This document shows, piece by piece, positions 5,340-6,855 of a DNA stretch of 6,855 bases (position 1 is its first letter; every line of letters starts with the position of its first letter). The notes beneath the pieces are model-generated. The model was not told where the DNA came from. It ran no database searches and saw only the letters and a list, made by a program, of their open reading frames with translations. The stretch spans positions 1-6,855 of the forward strand of contig CALBCO010000270.1 in NCBI GenBank assembly GCA_937927265.1, read 5' to 3'. The position numbers and the translations under genes were made by a program. This DNA comes from an uncultured Verrucomicrobiae bacterium. Its GTDB lineage: Bacteria > Verrucomicrobiota > Verrucomicrobiia > Palsa-1439.

Positions 5340-6848
5340 ATGAACGCCCGCTTTTTGAAAGTCTTGTTGGGCGTGGCGGTGGCCTGTGCCCTTGGCTACG
5401 TGGTGCTGTACGAAGGATTCTGGGGGTGGGTGGTCGAGAACACCGATGTGCCGGCCGACAAGATGGTGATTCTCATCGCCAAGACCGGACGCGAGATACC
5501 GCCGGGCCAGATTATTGCCGAGCCGGGGCAAAAAGGAGTTCTCCTCGAGCCGTTGGGGCCGGGACGGCATTTCATCAATCCGTTTTTGTATGAGCGCCAA
5601 CTCCACAACCAAGTGGTCGTCAAAGGCGGGGAGGTTGGTGTGGTCATCAGCAAAGCCGGCAAGGAATTGCCACCGGGCGAATTTTTGGCCGGGCCGGGCG
5701 AGCGCGGCATCCAGCGCGAAGTGCTCATGCCCGGCACCTACAAGCTCAATCCCTACGCGTTTGAGATTCGGACATTGAAGATGATTGAGATTGATCCCGG
5801 CTTCGTCGGCGTCGTGACCGCCCGATCGGGCCGACCGGCCCAGAGCCAATTGGCCGAGCCGGGGGAACGCGGTGTGCAGAAAATCGTGTTGCAACCGGGC
5901 TTGTATGCGCTGAATCCCGAAGCCTATTCAGTGGAGCGCATCGAGATTGGCTACAACCAGGACACCATGGCCCATGCGGGCAAACTTCCAGCGACGCAGG
6001 CGAGCGGTCAGGCCGACCTCAAACAACGACAGGCGGCAGTCATTGGGGAAGCGTTGGGCAAGTCGCCAGCACCGGGGCAAAATGTGTTGCCGGTTTTGCC
6101 GGCCGTGACGTTTCCCTCGAGTGACGGATTTGAGATTACGATTGATGTCACGATGCTCTGGCAACTCTTGCCGCAGGACGCGCCGGCGGTGGTTGCTCGC
6201 TATGGCAACATCAAGAAGATCGAGGAGAACATACTGATTCCGCAGATCAACTCGACAGCCCGCATCAAAGGCTCGACGTTTGGCGCGGTGGATTTCATCG
6301 TCGGCGACAAACGCGAAGAGTTCCAGCGCGCGTTTCAAGAGACCATCGAGACAACGCTGCACGAGAAGAAACTGCAGGTGGACCTGGCATTGGTACAGGA
6401 CACGCTTGTGCCGGATAACATTTCCGGGCCGATTCAGGATGCGCGGGTCGCCGCCGAATGGAACACGACCAACGCCGAAAAGACCAAGACGGAAGCGAAG
6501 AAGGCCGAGCTCGACGAGAGCATCGGTAAAATTCGGCAGGTGGAACAAGTGGTGGAGTTCGAGACGCAACGCCGCGAAGGCAACATTCGCGCGGAACAGG
6601 AAAAACAGGTCAACGAAATCGCGGCGCAGACCCGGTTGCTTGTGGCTGACCTCGCCCGACAAACGGCTGCGATTCGCGCGGATGTCAAACGCAAAATCGG
6701 CAGCGCCGAGGCGAAGGTCGTGAAAATGAAGGGCAAGGCGGAAGGTGACGGTTACCGGCTGACCGTGCAGGCGGCTGGTGGCCCGGCGGAGTTCACCCCG
6801 CCTACCAATTCGCGAAAGAGTTGCCGGCCAAGCTGCAATTGTCGTTGA
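5340..6848 (+). CDS. SPFH/band-7 membrane protein 2 with three N-terminal modules; 3' end frameshifted and running off the window
   Basis: Paralogue of the preceding SPFH gene, 502 residues as read. MNARFLK leads into one membrane helix (about 6-30), giving an N-in, periplasmic-body topology. Three modules follow: 1, about 38-90 (KMVILIAKTG, PGQKGVLLEPLGPGRHFINP 62-81); 2, about 95-146 (KGGEVGVVISKAG, PGERGIQREVLMPGTYKLNP 119-138); 3, about 150-203 (IDPGFVGVVTARSG, PGERGVQKIVLQPGLYALNP 174-193). An Ala/Gln/Pro-rich insert (about 205-257), absent from the first paralogue, precedes the SPFH domain (about 258-370; SSDGFEITIDVTMLWQL 260-276, STARIKGSTFGAVDFIVGDK 305-324). A long Glu/Lys/Arg coiled coil spans about 370-470. 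After about residue 485 the frame is lost, ending in SRKSCRPSCNCR and a TGA at 6846-6848. The expected tail (AYQFAKELPAKLQLSLIYA) is open in the -1 frame from 6800 and continues past the window end. It probably forms a hetero-oligomer with the first SPFH protein. Confidence 0.88.
   Translation: MNARFLKVLLGVAVACALGYVVLYEGFWGWVVENTDVPADKMVILIAKTGREIPPGQIIAEPGQKGVLLEPLGPGRHFINPFLYERQLHNQVVVKGGEVGVVISKAGKELPPGEFLAGPGERGIQREVLMPGTYKLNPYAFEIRTLKMIEIDPGFVGVVTARSGRPAQSQLAEPGERGVQKIVLQPGLYALNPEAYSVERIEIGYNQDTMAHAGKLPATQASGQADLKQRQAAVIGEALGKSPAPGQNVLPVLPAVTFPSSDGFEITIDVTMLWQLLPQDAPAVVARYGNIKKIEENILIPQINSTARIKGSTFGAVDFIVGDKREEFQRAFQETIETTLHEKKLQVDLALVQDTLVPDNISGPIQDARVAAEWNTTNAEKTKTEAKKAELDESIGKIRQVEQVVEFETQRREGNIRAEQEKQVNEIAAQTRLLVADLARQTAAIRADVKRKIGSAEAKVVKMKGKAEGDGYRLTVQAAGGPAEFTPPTNSRKSCRPSCNCR
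6796..6799 (+). other. C4 run near the frame change in SPFH protein 2
   Basis: The upstream frame reads GPAEFT up to codon ACC at 6795-6797. The downstream frame resumes at GCC 6800 as AYQFAKELPAKL. One extra C (FTPAYQFA) or two fewer bases (FTAYQFA) would join them. The exact position of the indel cannot be fixed, because a few bases upstream would serve as well. Confidence 0.65.
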
Positions 6849-6855
6849 TCTACGC

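Overview
The window is about 60% G+C by eye and densely coded. Every supported gene lies on the plus strand. I see no RNA genes, CRISPR arrays, insertion sequences or convincing intrinsic terminators. The gene types suggest a Gram-negative, probably Verrucomicrobiota/PVC-like bacterium: a stand-alone ExeA-type ATPase next to a GspB-like protein starting MSLINEALRR, a short membrane protein with a HEAT-like tail, and SPFH proteins with long repeat-rich N-termini. The phylum call is an inference from gene style, not from a marker gene.

Layout: (1) 96-953, nadC, quinolinate phosphoribosyltransferase of NAD synthesis. (2) 950-1834, overlapping nadC by 4 bases, a probably exported nuclease with a staphylococcal-nuclease domain fused to a ComEA-like helix-hairpin-helix DNA-binding tail. 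(3) 1877-2683, an ExeA/GspA-type AAA+ ATPase. (4) 2687-3226, a GspB-like single-pass membrane partner, 3 bases downstream. (5) 3234-3749, a small unrecognised membrane protein. (6) 3819-5298, a membrane-anchored SPFH/band-7 protein split by a frameshift at an A6 run at about 4318-4323. (7) 5340 to the window end, a second SPFH protein whose last codons are also out of frame, near a C4 run at 6796-6799.

The most interesting part is 3819-6855. Each of the two tandem SPFH genes carries, between its membrane anchor and its SPFH domain, three copies of a 50-60 residue module of the form GEVGVV...PGERG...L.PGtY.LNPyay. An SPFH domain and a long charged helix follow. This order (beta-rich repeats, SPFH-like shoulder, helix) recalls the eukaryotic major vault protein, and the pairing of two membrane-anchored SPFH genes recalls HflK/HflC. 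A large hetero-oligomeric envelope cage is a reasonable but untested hypothesis. Both genes have excellent Shine-Dalgarno sequences, and a hairpin between them overlaps the second one, suggesting coupled translation.

Both SPFH genes are broken at a short homopolymer. Sequencing or assembly error is the simplest explanation, but true decay or slippage cannot be excluded from one sequence. The first break is independently supported: a 24-base direct repeat encoding the same residues of two adjacent modules is spaced 175 bases apart, one more than a multiple of three.
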